In this document: piece after piece, positions 1 through 6,760 of the stretch
Layout: each line of letters opens with the position of its first letter
How positions within the stretch are numbered: position 1 is the first letter of the stretch
DNA from: Desulfocapsa sp.
Lineage (GTDB): Bacteria > Desulfobacterota > Desulfobulbia > Desulfobulbales > Desulfocapsaceae
Direction of reading: 5' to 3'
DNA length: 11,553 bases
Assembly: GCA_029942265.1 (NCBI GenBank)
Contig: JAOZTO010000039.1
Coordinates: forward strand, 1-11,553
Made by a program: the position numbers and the translations under genes
Notes under the pieces: model-generated
What the model saw: the letters and a program-made list of their open reading frames with translations, nothing else
Databases searched by the model: none
Told to the model about the DNA's origin: nothing

Positions 1-148
1 ATCGGGACAAAAGGCATTAAATCAACAGGCTCATTTATAACATAGAAGACACAAGCACCACTCACATTCTGGCTACTACATCTTCTTTCACCAAACGAAG
101 CCTAAAAAGGCTCTATCATTTATTACCTTACCAAAAAAACAAGACATA

Positions 149-2368
149 ATGCAAAAAAAAAGACAATTTAAACCTAAGAAAAAATCAACGCGATCAACTC
201 ACAATACAACTAGACAGCAATCCTCCCCAACAGACAATACTCTTTATCAAAAAGTTTTAACGCTTTTCTATACTACTAATTCACCTATCCAGAGCAAAGA
301 AGTGTTGCAGCAGCTCCATCTCCCAATTTCCGACCGTAAGCCTCTCCATAAGCTTTTGTTGAGATTAACCAGCGATAAAATTCTCACACAAACAGACAAA
401 GACACCTATATTCCAGGCCCAAAACATGGCCTTACAGAAGGAACCATCGACCAGAATGCAAAAGGTTTTGGATTTGCCACCAAACTCAGCTCAAAAATCA
501 GCACTACAAAATATGACAGAGATCCGTTCATTTCTCCTCACAACATGGGGATCGCAGTACACTGTGATAGAGTTTTGCTCAGAATCTTCAAAGTGAAAAA
601 AGATGGTCGTCCAGAAGGAGAAATACTCTCTATCCTCGAAAGAGGCAAAGAAAGACTCATCGGTTTTGCAAGCGTACAATCTGATCAAACTATTGTGTAC
701 TCCGAAGATGCCAGATACCCATTTACAATTCAACTCCAAGGCGAAATACCTGAAAATCTTATGGATGGGGACGCTGTCATTGTCAACACAAAAAGTGGCA
801 GCAACGACACCCATTATCAGCAAGGCACACTCATTGAAGTGCTTGGTAATCCTGATATCGTAGATGTGCAGATGCGAATTGTCATAGAAAAACACAGCTT
901 ACCGCATATCTTCAATGAAGAAACCCTTGCTGAAACTGAAAAAATATCCGACAAAATAACTCCCACTCAAGGTCGGTTAGATCTTCGAGACATCCAACAT
1001 ATCACCATCGACGGTGAAACAGCCAAAGACTTTGACGACGCCATAGCTGTTCAGAAAACACGTAAAGGGTATCGTCTCTATGTTTCTATTGCCGATGTCA
1101 GCCATTATGTGCAACCAGGCAGCGAACTTGACAAGGAAGCGTATCTTCGGGGGACATCAATTTATTTTCCTGGTCGGGTCATCCCTATGCTGCCGGAACG
1201 CCTTTCAAATGGCCTATGTAGCTTGGTTCCCCATGAAGATAGATATGCATTCACAGCCATTTTGGATTTTGACAAGCAAGGGCACTTAGTTAATAAAGAG
1301 TTTGCCAAGTCTATTATTTGTAGCAAACAACGCTTTACATACACAACAGTTCGGCAAATTCTCACCGATCAGGATGCTGCCGTAAGACGTGAACACAAAA
1401 AATTTCTTACTCCGCTTAAATGGGCAAAAGAACTGGCTGAAACGCTCATGCAAATGCGCGAACAACGTGGATCCATAGGGTTTACAATTCCTGCACCGAT
1501 TATGAAGCTTGATGATCAGGGAAAAATCATCTCAATCAGTCGAGACGAAAGAAACTTTGCCCACAAACTGATTGAAGAGTTTATGCTTGCCGCTAACGAA
1601 GCAGTGGCTGAAACATTTAGTGCAAACAACCTCAATGGCCTCTACCGCATCCATGAACGTCCTGCCCCTGAAAAAATCAAAGAATTTGTTGATTTTGGAC
1701 ATTCCCTCGGAATTGAACTGCCACCTCTTCGACACGACCCGGATTGGTTTGGCCAGGTTTTAAATCTGGTCAAAGGGTCACCCAAAGAATATGTGATTAA
1801 CACTCTACTTCTTCGCACTATGCAACAAGCTCGATATGACACAAAAAACACCGGTCATTTTGGACTCGCCGCCACGGATTATACCCATTTCACATCTCCA
1901 ATACGTCGCTATCCTGATCTTACTGTCCACAGAACCCTGCAACAATTTCTTCAACGCAATGCAAAGGTAAAAATTAAGAAAAAACAGCAGGAACATTCGA
2001 TGCAGGACATGGGAAAGAATCTTTCCGTGAGAGAGCGTCTTGCAATAACAGCTGAACGTGAAATAAACGACAGACTTAAAGTTCGCTTTATGCACAATAA
2101 AGTTGGAGAGACGTTCGCAGCAGTTGTCTCAGGTGTTACTGCTTCTGCGATTTTCGTCGAACTTCTCGATCTCTTTGTCAGCGGTGGAATATCGCTAAGT
2201 TCTCTGAAAGATGATTACTATATTTTTGATGGAAAACATCATAAGATGAAGGGAAAACACAGTGGAAGATCATTCCAGATTGGTGATTTAATTAATGTAA
2301 CACTTCTGGATGTTGATCTGCGGAGAAATCGTGTCTATTTCAGCCCTGCTCCACCTGAAAGCAACTAG
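149..2368 (+). CDS. rnr: Ribonuclease R (RNB-family 3'-5' exoribonuclease)
   Basis: Processive 3'-5' exoribonuclease that degrades structured RNA in the cytoplasm (rRNA quality control, mRNA decay, trans-translation). At 739 aa it is close to the usual RNase R length. Visible parts in order: a Lys/Arg-rich N-terminus; a winged-helix-like segment (about 30-90); a cold-shock OB domain with NAKGFGFA (about 95-155); a second OB region (about 165-230); the RNB catalytic domain (about 275-600) with IDGETAKDFDDA, giving putative Mg-binding Asp288, 294, 296 and 297; the signature YTHFTSPIRRYPDL (578-591); and a C-terminal S1 domain (about 655-735). The S1 and winged-helix parts argue for RNase R over RNase II. 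ATG at 149 is the first usable start after an in-frame stop at 38-40, but no Shine-Dalgarno sequence is visible. A small perfect hairpin (99-112) lies in the leader. Confidence 0.96.
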   Translation: MQKKRQFKPKKKSTRSTHNTTRQQSSPTDNTLYQKVLTLFYTTNSPIQSKEVLQQLHLPISDRKPLHKLLLRLTSDKILTQTDKDTYIPGPKHGLTEGTIDQNAKGFGFATKLSSKISTTKYDRDPFISPHNMGIAVHCDRVLLRIFKVKKDGRPEGEILSILERGKERLIGFASVQSDQTIVYSEDARYPFTIQLQGEIPENLMDGDAVIVNTKSGSNDTHYQQGTLIEVLGNPDIVDVQMRIVIEKHSLPHIFNEETLAETEKISDKITPTQGRLDLRDIQHITIDGETAKDFDDAIAVQKTRKGYRLYVSIADVSHYVQPGSELDKEAYLRGTSIYFPGRVIPMLPERLSNGLCSLVPHEDRYAFTAILDFDKQGHLVNKEFAKSIICSKQRFTYTTVRQILTDQDAAVRREHKKFLTPLKWAKELAETLMQMREQRGSIGFTIPAPIMKLDDQGKIISISRDERNFAHKLIEEFMLAANEAVAETFSANNLNGLYRIHERPAPEKIKEFVDFGHSLGIELPPLRHDPDWFGQVLNLVKGSPKEYVINTLLLRTMQQARYDTKNTGHFGLAATDYTHFTSPIRRYPDLTVHRTLQQFLQRNAKVKIKKKQQEHSMQDMGKNLSVRERLAITAEREINDRLKVRFMHNKVGETFAAVVSGVTASAIFVELLDLFVSGGISLSSLKDDYYIFDGKHHKMKGKHSGRSFQIGDLINVTLLDVDLRRNRVYFSPAPPESN

Positions 2369-2434
2369 GAGGCTGATCGAGAGTAGGTATTTTGCATAAA
2401 TTATTTCCAAATTGTCAAAAATCCATTACTTGAC

Positions 2435-2463
2435 TTGACTACGTTTTTCGCATAAAGATTAAA
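2435..2463 (+). promoter_or_regulatory. Candidate sigma-70-type promoter for the coiled-coil protein gene
   Basis: TTGACT (2435-2440), a 17-nt spacer, then ATTAAA (2458-2463). An overlapping TTGACT starts at 2430. The small palindrome AATGA-T-TCATT (2462-2472) overlaps the -10 and could be an operator. It lies about 100 nt upstream of the ATG at 2567. No convincing terminator is seen between rnr and this site, so read-through from rnr is also possible. Confidence 0.35.
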
Positions 2464-2566
2464 TGATTCATTAATTGTGATGGCGTTGTAAAAACTCTCC
2501 ATCTGCTTCATTGCAGCAATTTTCTATCAAAATCCTTTAAACTATTTTTTTGAGAGGCTCCCTAAT

Positions 2567-3079
2567 ATGGAAGAAGCACATTGGTTTACAACAATTATAG
2601 CTAACCCTTTTGCAAAAGGACTTGCAATTGGTCTGTTTTTTTGCATGCTTATCCTTGTACGGGGCTACCTTCGTCGGCGTGAACTCACTCAAGAACTCAA
2701 CCGATTACGCACTCATTTACATACAAAACTTGAGATTGATTCCAGAGAAAACGAGCGTCGCAAACAGGAACTCGAAATTCTAAAACAGGAAAAAGACAAT
2801 CTGCGCATCACAGTACAATCACTCAATCAGAAACCTGGGCGTAAAGAAATACGACAATATTATGTGTATCAAACTGCACTTGATATGATGTTTGAAAAAG
2901 CACCTGGCTTTGCCCCAGCATGGCAGATCACTTTGAAGGAAGCAGAGGCTCTTTTTGAAAAATCAGAAAAGGGAGTGGTTCCTCTTTTAAAACGTTTGAT
3001 GCCCACCAATCCTGACAAACAGATCGAACAATACGAAAAGCTCAGTAGAATTTCCCTCGATGATACTATGGGGAAATAG
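2567..3079 (+). CDS. Membrane-anchored coiled-coil protein of unknown function
   Basis: I do not recognise the family. The 170-aa product has one hydrophobic segment near the N-terminus (about residues 17-34, containing GLAIGLFFCMLILV) followed by Arg-rich VRGYLRRR. The positive-inside rule therefore puts the rest in the cytoplasm. Residues about 36-88 are strongly charged with heptad-like leucines, a probable coiled coil. The C-terminal part (about 93-165) looks globular, with YYVYQTALDMMFE and a Pro-rich APGFAPAW segment. The start is ATG with GAGAGG (2552-2557) 9 nt upstream. The stop codon is odd: TAG at 3077-3079 takes its last base from the inserted repeat element that begins at 3079, yet the predicted protein is unaffected. 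A role as a scaffold at the membrane is only a guess. Confidence 0.8.
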   Translation: MEEAHWFTTIIANPFAKGLAIGLFFCMLILVRGYLRRRELTQELNRLRTHLHTKLEIDSRENERRKQELEILKQEKDNLRITVQSLNQKPGRKEIRQYYVYQTALDMMFEKAPGFAPAWQITLKEAEALFEKSEKGVVPLLKRLMPTNPDKQIEQYEKLSRISLDDTMGK

Positions 3080-3243
3080 TAAATATTCGGCTAGCACCCC
3101 ATCTTCGCTTGATCCTGCCTGTTCACATATGAACTAATATAGTTCACAAGCCGGATCAAGCAAACCTTGGGGCACTATCCAAACATTTACAGCTCAGTGG
3201 TTAAGCCTATTTTTGAACCGAACCCGAATGTTTACGGGAAATA
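3071..3243. repeat. 8-bp target-site duplication around MITE copy A
   Basis: GGGAAATA occurs at 3071-3078 and again at 3236-3243, directly abutting both ends of the element. Removing the element and one copy restores GGGAAATAATATT, in which the upstream gene would end in TAA at the same codon. Confidence 0.85.
3079..3235. mobile_element. MITE-like element, copy A (IS66-type ends)
   Basis: A 157-bp non-coding element. The left end GTAAATATTCGG (3079-3090) matches the reverse complement of the right end CCGAATGTTTAC (3224-3235) at 11 of 12 positions. It is flanked by the 8-bp duplication GGGAAATA (3071-3078 and 3236-3243). An internal long inverted repeat pairs GCTTGATCC (3107-3115) with GGATCAAGC (3153-3161), and TGAACTA-ATA-TAGTTCA forms a hairpin inside it. 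A second copy lies at 7291-7447; I count about 15 substitutions and two single-base gaps between them. IS66-family elements are known for ends starting GTAA and 8-bp duplications, so the mobilising transposase is inferred to be IS66-like. None is in the window. Confidence 0.85.
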
Positions 3244-3249
3244 ATATTT

Positions 3250-3277
3250 TTTACAAATAAATTCGTTCACTTAACAT
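3250..3277 (+). promoter_or_regulatory. Candidate promoter for the TrmJ-type methyltransferase gene
   Basis: TTTACA (3250-3255), a 16-nt spacer and TAACAT (3272-3277) lie just downstream of MITE copy A. Transcription would start near 3284, giving a leader of about 50 nt to the ATG at 3337, or about 23 nt to the alternative TTG at 3307. The match is moderate and the surroundings are AT-rich. Confidence 0.35.
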
Positions 3278-3336
3278 CTTTTTCTTTTTGCCCGATTTTT
3301 TCAAATTTGTCAAAAACAGTCTCAACCGCTGATCCC

Positions 3337-4083
3337 ATGCATCCCAGACACAACGATCTCCTTAATAATATAGCCATTATTCTTGTCGCCCCCAAGTATG
3401 CGGAAAACATAGGATCGGCTGCACGAGCCGCATGGAACATGGGAATAAGTCGAATCATTGTTGTCGGGAAAGAATATCCCGAGCACGACAAAATGCTAAA
3501 GCTTGCCACTCATAATGCTGCGCACATCATCGACTCCATGGAATTCCATGAACATCTAAGTGACGCTTTACGCCCATTTTCACAAGTCATTGGAACCACC
3601 GCACGAAAAGGTCGCCACCGCATCCCAGGGAACAATCCCCGTGAAATCATGCAGCTTATTATGCCACTATTAGCAGAAAACCAGGTTGCTTTTCTTTTTG
3701 GCGCAGAAGACCGTGGATTGACTAATGACGACCTTAAATTTTGTCAGCTTCGGTCGGTCATTCCCACCGCTGATTTTTCCTCATTGAACTTAGCCCAAGC
3801 CGTGGCTATTCACAGCTATGAGATATTCGACGCGGTTATTCACCAACAAAAAACAACTTCCCACAAACCCAAACTAGCGTCCTCCCATGAGACTGAGAAC
3901 ATGTATAATTACATAGAAGATAGCCTCAGTCAAATCGATTTTTTACAGGAAAAAAGCCATGATTACTATATGCGGAGCATTCGGCATTTTTTAAACCGGA
4001 TACAGCTAAAAACCAGCGAAACAACCCTTGTGCGAGGCATCTGTCGTCAATTTCTCGCCAGCAGACGAAGAACAAAACCGTAA
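3337..4083 (+). CDS. trmJ: TrmJ-type tRNA/rRNA (2'-O-ribose) methyltransferase, SpoU/TrmH superfamily
   Basis: AdoMet-dependent 2'-O-methyltransferase of the SPOUT (trefoil-knot) class. The closest recognised relative is TrmJ, which methylates tRNA position 32. From the ATG at 3337 it is 248 aa, matching the usual ~245 aa. SpoU motif 1 is NIGSAARA (24-31), motif 2 FLFGAEDRGLTNDDL (119-133), and motif 3 IPTADFSSLNLAQAV (142-156); Arg30, Glu124 and Asn151 fall at conserved positions. The C-terminal ~75 residues form the helical extension typical of TrmJ. Neither start has a clear ribosome binding site. A TTG at 3307 would add 10 residues, but ATG 3337 places the first beta strand (NIAIILVAP) at the family's usual distance from the N-terminus. 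The exact substrate (tRNA against rRNA) is inferred. The insertion of MITE copy A widened the gap to the upstream gene. Confidence 0.9.
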   Translation: MHPRHNDLLNNIAIILVAPKYAENIGSAARAAWNMGISRIIVVGKEYPEHDKMLKLATHNAAHIIDSMEFHEHLSDALRPFSQVIGTTARKGRHRIPGNNPREIMQLIMPLLAENQVAFLFGAEDRGLTNDDLKFCQLRSVIPTADFSSLNLAQAVAIHSYEIFDAVIHQQKTTSHKPKLASSHETENMYNYIEDSLSQIDFLQEKSHDYYMRSIRHFLNRIQLKTSETTLVRGICRQFLASRRRTKP

Positions 4084-4101
4084 CTGGTGTTTCTTTTTCG
4101 A

Positions 4102-4177
4102 AACAGATAATCGTAACTCTTCAACAAGGTAGTAATATGCGTACTTTTACTTGTCCCACAACAACAGATAATTGTTA
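4102..4177 (+). promoter_or_regulatory. Two direct repeats, candidate enhancer (UAS) sites for the sigma-54 promoter
   Basis: A 15-nt motif, AACAGATAATYGTWA, occurs at 4102-4116 and 4163-4177 (13 of 15 identical). The copies are 61 bp apart, close to six helical turns, and start 110 and 49 bp upstream of the -24 element at 4212. This spacing suits binding of a sigma-54 activator. The activator itself is not in the window. Confidence 0.4.
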
Positions 4178-4211
4178 AATATTTTATCAAATCAATAACT
4201 ACCGAAAATAT

Positions 4212-4227
4212 TGGCACCATTCTCGCA
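4212..4227 (+). promoter_or_regulatory. Sigma-54 (-24/-12) promoter of the flagellar rod-type gene
   Basis: TGGCACCATTCTCGCA keeps the invariant GG (4213-4214) and GC (4225-4226) with exactly 10 nt between, and matches TGGCACG-N4-TTGCA except at two positions. The start codon follows at 4281, leaving a leader of about 40 nt. Sigma-54 control of flagellar genes is common in deltaproteobacteria, which supports the call. Confidence 0.7.
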
Positions 4228-4280
4228 TACAAAATGAATAGACCATATTACACAAACATATCTTCAAACAAGGCGATCAC

Positions 4281-4634
4281 ATGATACCTGCTGTAAATTC
4301 TGCATTATCAGGGCTTCAGGCATTTGGCACAAAGATACATTCTAACGCAAATAACATTGCCAATATATCTTCAGAAGGATACAAAAAAACACGTGTAACA
4401 CTTAGCGACCAAGCACCACAGGGAGTAAGTGCTGCTGTTGAAACAGTGGATAGTCCTGGAGCAATGCGACTGGAAGAAACTAATGGTGGAAGTGCGATGG
4501 TGGAGTTGTCGAACGTTGATCTGGCTGAAGAACTTCCAGATTCACAGCTTAACGCTCGCTTCTATCAGGCTAACTTAAAGACACTTCAAGTTGCAGATGA
4601 AATGACAGAAAATCTTTTAGACATTAAGGCTTGA
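4281..4634 (+). CDS. Small flagellar basal-body rod-type protein (FlgC/FlgG-like ends)
   Basis: A 117-aa protein made almost only of the two conserved ends of flagellar axial proteins. The N-terminal Flg_bb_rod-type part (about 1-36) contains ALSGLQAFGTKI and NANNIANISSEGYKK. The C-terminal Flg_bbr_C part (about 75-117) contains SNVDLAEELPDSQLNARFYQ and TLQVADEMTENLLDIKA. The middle is only ~35 residues, so the protein is shorter than FlgC (~140-150 aa) and far shorter than FlgG or FlgE. Family members assemble into the rod or hook through these terminal helices. The start is ATG with AAGG (4270-4273) 7 nt upstream. It is alone, not in a flagellar operon, but has its own sigma-54 promoter. 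The exact class (FlgC-like, FlgB-like or a lineage-specific rod part) cannot be decided here. It ends 16 nt from the convergent glycosylase gene. Confidence 0.85.
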   Translation: MIPAVNSALSGLQAFGTKIHSNANNIANISSEGYKKTRVTLSDQAPQGVSAAVETVDSPGAMRLEETNGGSAMVELSNVDLAEELPDSQLNARFYQANLKTLQVADEMTENLLDIKA

Positions 4635-4650
4635 TTCTATATTTCAGAAA

Positions 4651-5310
4651 TCACCGATTTTCCACTCCCTGTAATGGACATTTGATACAAAGTGGGTTTG
4701 TTTTTTTACAAAATTCTTTTGCTACAGCAACAATCAGTGCGTGAAACTCGTTAAAAAGCACAACATCATCAGGTAAATTGTCTAAAAATTCCTGCTGAAG
4801 ACTCTGGTAGTTCGTGTCTTCCTCAACCATGTTGTGGCGTGAAAAAACACGATGTGTATACGTATCAACCACAAACACTGGTTTCTTTGCCGCATACAGT
4901 AGGATAGCATCTGCTGTTTCAGGCCCTACCCCTTTGACTTGCAAAAGATTCTCCCTAGAATCTTCCAGGTTATCTTCAATGAAGAATGAAAGCTCGCCTT
5001 CATATTTATCTTCTATCATCTGGATAAGATTTTTTAATCTCTTAGCCTTAACAGAATAATACCCCGCGGGGCGAATGTACTCCGCAAGTTCTCCTACAGA
5101 CATAGCGCTAAGAGAATAAAAAGAGAGTTTTCCTGCATTCTCAAGATTAGCAAGAGCCTTTTCCACATTCAGCCAATTAGTATTCTGAGTCAGTATTGCA
5201 CCGACCAGTACTTCAAATGACGTCTCCCCAGGCCACCAATTTTGAGAGCCATAATAAGAATACAACCTTTCGTAGGCCCTCAAAAAAAGATTAGTATGTT
5301 CCTGTTGCAT
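4651..5310 (-). CDS. Endonuclease III-superfamily (HhH-GPD) DNA glycosylase, MagIII/MpgII-like
   Basis: Probable base-excision-repair DNA glycosylase, 219 aa. The N-terminal helix region holds SFEVLVGAILTQNTNW (31-46), the form of the GAILTQNT motif seen in the 3-methyladenine glycosylase branch. The helix-hairpin-helix is LLQVKGVGPETADAILLYA (122-140), followed by VVDTYTHRV with catalytic Asp149. The catalytic Lys of endonuclease III (in GVGxKTA) is Glu131 here, which predicts a monofunctional glycosylase without beta-lyase activity. The C-terminal cluster motif has Cys201, Cys208 and Cys211, but the fourth position (C-x6-C-x2-C-x5-C) is Glu217, so a normal 4Fe-4S cluster is doubtful. The gene starts 30 bp after the phosphofructokinase stop, so the two are probably co-transcribed. 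Substrate (alkylated purines) is inference. Confidence 0.85.
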   Translation of the reverse strand: MQQEHTNLFLRAYERLYSYYGSQNWWPGETSFEVLVGAILTQNTNWLNVEKALANLENAGKLSFYSLSAMSVGELAEYIRPAGYYSVKAKRLKNLIQMIEDKYEGELSFFIEDNLEDSRENLLQVKGVGPETADAILLYAAKKPVFVVDTYTHRVFSRHNMVEEDTNYQSLQQEFLDNLPDDVVLFNEFHALIVAVAKEFCKKTNPLCIKCPLQGVENR

Positions 5311-5340
5311 CTAATTTGTCCCGAAAACTTCATAGTTTTT

Positions 5341-6426
5341 TCAATCACCCAAACAAATACCGATTTCTCTGGCAGTTAAAACCTTATCGCTTTCAAGATC
5401 TACTTTTTTCCTTGATCTAACAGCATCTGCGAGAGATACAGCTTTCATAGTCGGGGATGCAAGAGCCACCATATGACCAAACACTCCCTGTTCAACAAGA
5501 CGTACTGCTGCTGCACCAAAACGCATGGCAAGCAATCGATCAAAGGTGGTCGGCGAACCGCCCCTTTGTAGATGGCCAAGCACAAGAGATCTGGTGTCTT
5601 TTCCGGTACGTTCTCTGATTTCTGCTGCCACCCATTCTCCTATGCCTCCAAGAACAACCTCACTGCGCCCGAGCTCGCCTTCACCCTTACTGATAACCTG
5701 TCCCTTAGAATTCTTGGCACCTTCTGCTACCACGACTATAGCGTAATCTTTTTCATGAAGCGTGTTATCCATAATTTTTGAACACACATTTTCTATGTCA
5801 AAAGGTACTTCTGGAATCAAAATCGCATCAGCACCACCTGATATACCAGAGTACAAGGCTATCCAACCAGACTCCCTTCCCATAACTTCAACAACCATTA
5901 CCCTGTCATGAGACTTTGCCGTGGAGTGTAGTTTGTCCAAAGCCTCTGTAGCAGTAGCTACCGCAGTATCAAAACCAAACGTCCTATCAGTGGCTTCAAG
6001 ATCATTATCAATGGTTTTTGGCACACCAATTACAGGCATTCCTTTTTCAGAAAACTGACGGGCAATTTCCAGACTACCATCGCCTCCGATGGCAATATGA
6101 CAGTCAAAGCCCATACGTTGAAAGTTATTAAGAATCTTATCTGAAATATCAATAAATTGAATTTCACCAGCGAGGTTTTCAACTGGCATATTAAAGGGGT
6201 CGCCCTTATTAATAGAGCCAATGATTGTGCCGCCCAACGCATAAATTCCTTCCACATCTTCGGGTTCCAACCGAACAAGTTCGTCCATATTAAGAAGGCC
6301 CTTATATCCATTCCTGCTTCCATACACCTCCCATCCACGTTTATGACAGGAGCGAACAACTGCATATATTACTGCGTTTAGACCGGGAGCATCACCGCCA
6401 CCAGTAGAAATGACTATTTTTTTCAT
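5341..6426 (-). CDS. pfkA: 6-phosphofructokinase (group with GGDG and PKTIDND)
   Basis: Phosphorylates fructose 6-phosphate to fructose 1,6-bisphosphate, the committed step of glycolysis (cytoplasm). 361 aa. Motifs: STGGGDAPGLNAVI (7-20, nucleotide loop), IGGDGS (113-118), VPKTIDNDL (135-143, catalytic Asp140), VEVMGRESG (179-187) and ILIPE (202-206, substrate Glu), all in family order. Phosphoryl-donor choice is read from two positions: Gly117 (E. coli Gly104; Asp in PPi enzymes) favours ATP, while Lys137 (E. coli Gly124) is the residue usual in PPi enzymes. The Gly/Lys combination is known in ATP-dependent enzymes of actinobacteria and others, so ATP is more likely, but PPi use cannot be excluded from sequence. 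The start is ATG with AAAGG (6433-6437) 6 nt upstream. It is first in a unit with the downstream glycosylase gene. Confidence 0.94.
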   Translation of the reverse strand: MKKIVISTGGGDAPGLNAVIYAVVRSCHKRGWEVYGSRNGYKGLLNMDELVRLEPEDVEGIYALGGTIIGSINKGDPFNMPVENLAGEIQFIDISDKILNNFQRMGFDCHIAIGGDGSLEIARQFSEKGMPVIGVPKTIDNDLEATDRTFGFDTAVATATEALDKLHSTAKSHDRVMVVEVMGRESGWIALYSGISGGADAILIPEVPFDIENVCSKIMDNTLHEKDYAIVVVAEGAKNSKGQVISKGEGELGRSEVVLGGIGEWVAAEIRERTGKDTRSLVLGHLQRGGSPTTFDRLLAMRFGAAAVRLVEQGVFGHMVALASPTMKAVSLADAVRSRKKVDLESDKVLTAREIGICLGD

Positions 6427-6489
6427 AGAAAACCTTTCGAATTATTTTTTTTACTGGCACCCTGCTATAAAAAATTAGCAATAGAGGCA

Positions 6490-6505
6490 AACACTGCAAA
6501 GTGTT
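6490..6505. promoter_or_regulatory. Palindrome upstream of pfkA, candidate operator
   Basis: AACACT-GCAA-AGTGTT, perfect 6-bp arms with a 4-nt centre, 64 bp upstream of the pfkA start codon. It sits where a promoter or operator for the minus-strand unit would be expected. The binding protein is unknown. Confidence 0.35.
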
Positions 6506-6662
6506 AATTTATAACCGTAACACATTTTACAGACAAAACACTTTAGGATGCCTTGAATAATAGCCTTTACAATATACTACAAACACAAGCATAAGCCACA
6601 GAAATATACAACCCTACTGCTCAATATCTCCTTTCATCGCGAGTGCAACCAACAAAGAAATA

Positions 6663-6690
6663 TTGACATCTCCATGTGAATTACTATTAT
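6663..6690 (+). promoter_or_regulatory. Sigma-70 promoter of the selenoprotein gene
   Basis: Perfect TTGACA (6663-6668), a 16-nt spacer and TATTAT (6685-6690). Transcription would start near 6697, giving a leader of about 90 nt that carries the palindrome at 6742-6760. Confidence 0.6.
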
Positions 6691-6741
6691 TAGATGATAG
6701 GTGACTAAATGAGTACCTAAAGATGTAAATCTAACCAACTT

Positions 6742-6760
6742 AAAGGATAATTATTCCTTT
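6742..6760 (+). promoter_or_regulatory. Palindrome in the leader of the selenoprotein gene
   Basis: AAAGGA-TAATTAT-TCCTTT: 6-bp perfect arms around an AT-rich centre, followed by a T-rich stretch (GGCTTTTATTTTTTT) ending just before the ribosome site. It could be an operator, with loose resemblance to a Fur-type AT-rich palindrome, or a weak attenuator hairpin. The sequence does not decide. Confidence 0.3.

Noticed and set aside
99..112. AGCCT-AAAA-AGGCT hairpin as a terminator of an upstream gene
   Set aside because: The stem is only 5 bp and is not followed by a run of T, and no gene end is seen before it.
3307..3336. TTG 3307 as the trmJ start
   Set aside because: It is possible, but there is no ribosome site and the extra 10 residues exceed the family's usual N-terminus. 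ATG 3337 is preferred with modest certainty.
4088..4105. TGTTTC-TTTTTC-GAAACA hairpin after trmJ as a terminator
   Set aside because: It has a 6-bp AT-rich stem and no T-tract after it. It may be a weak structure but does not meet the usual pattern.
6454..6470. CTGGCACC as a second sigma-54 promoter
   Set aside because: The GC needed 10 nt after GG is TA here, so the -12 element is missing.
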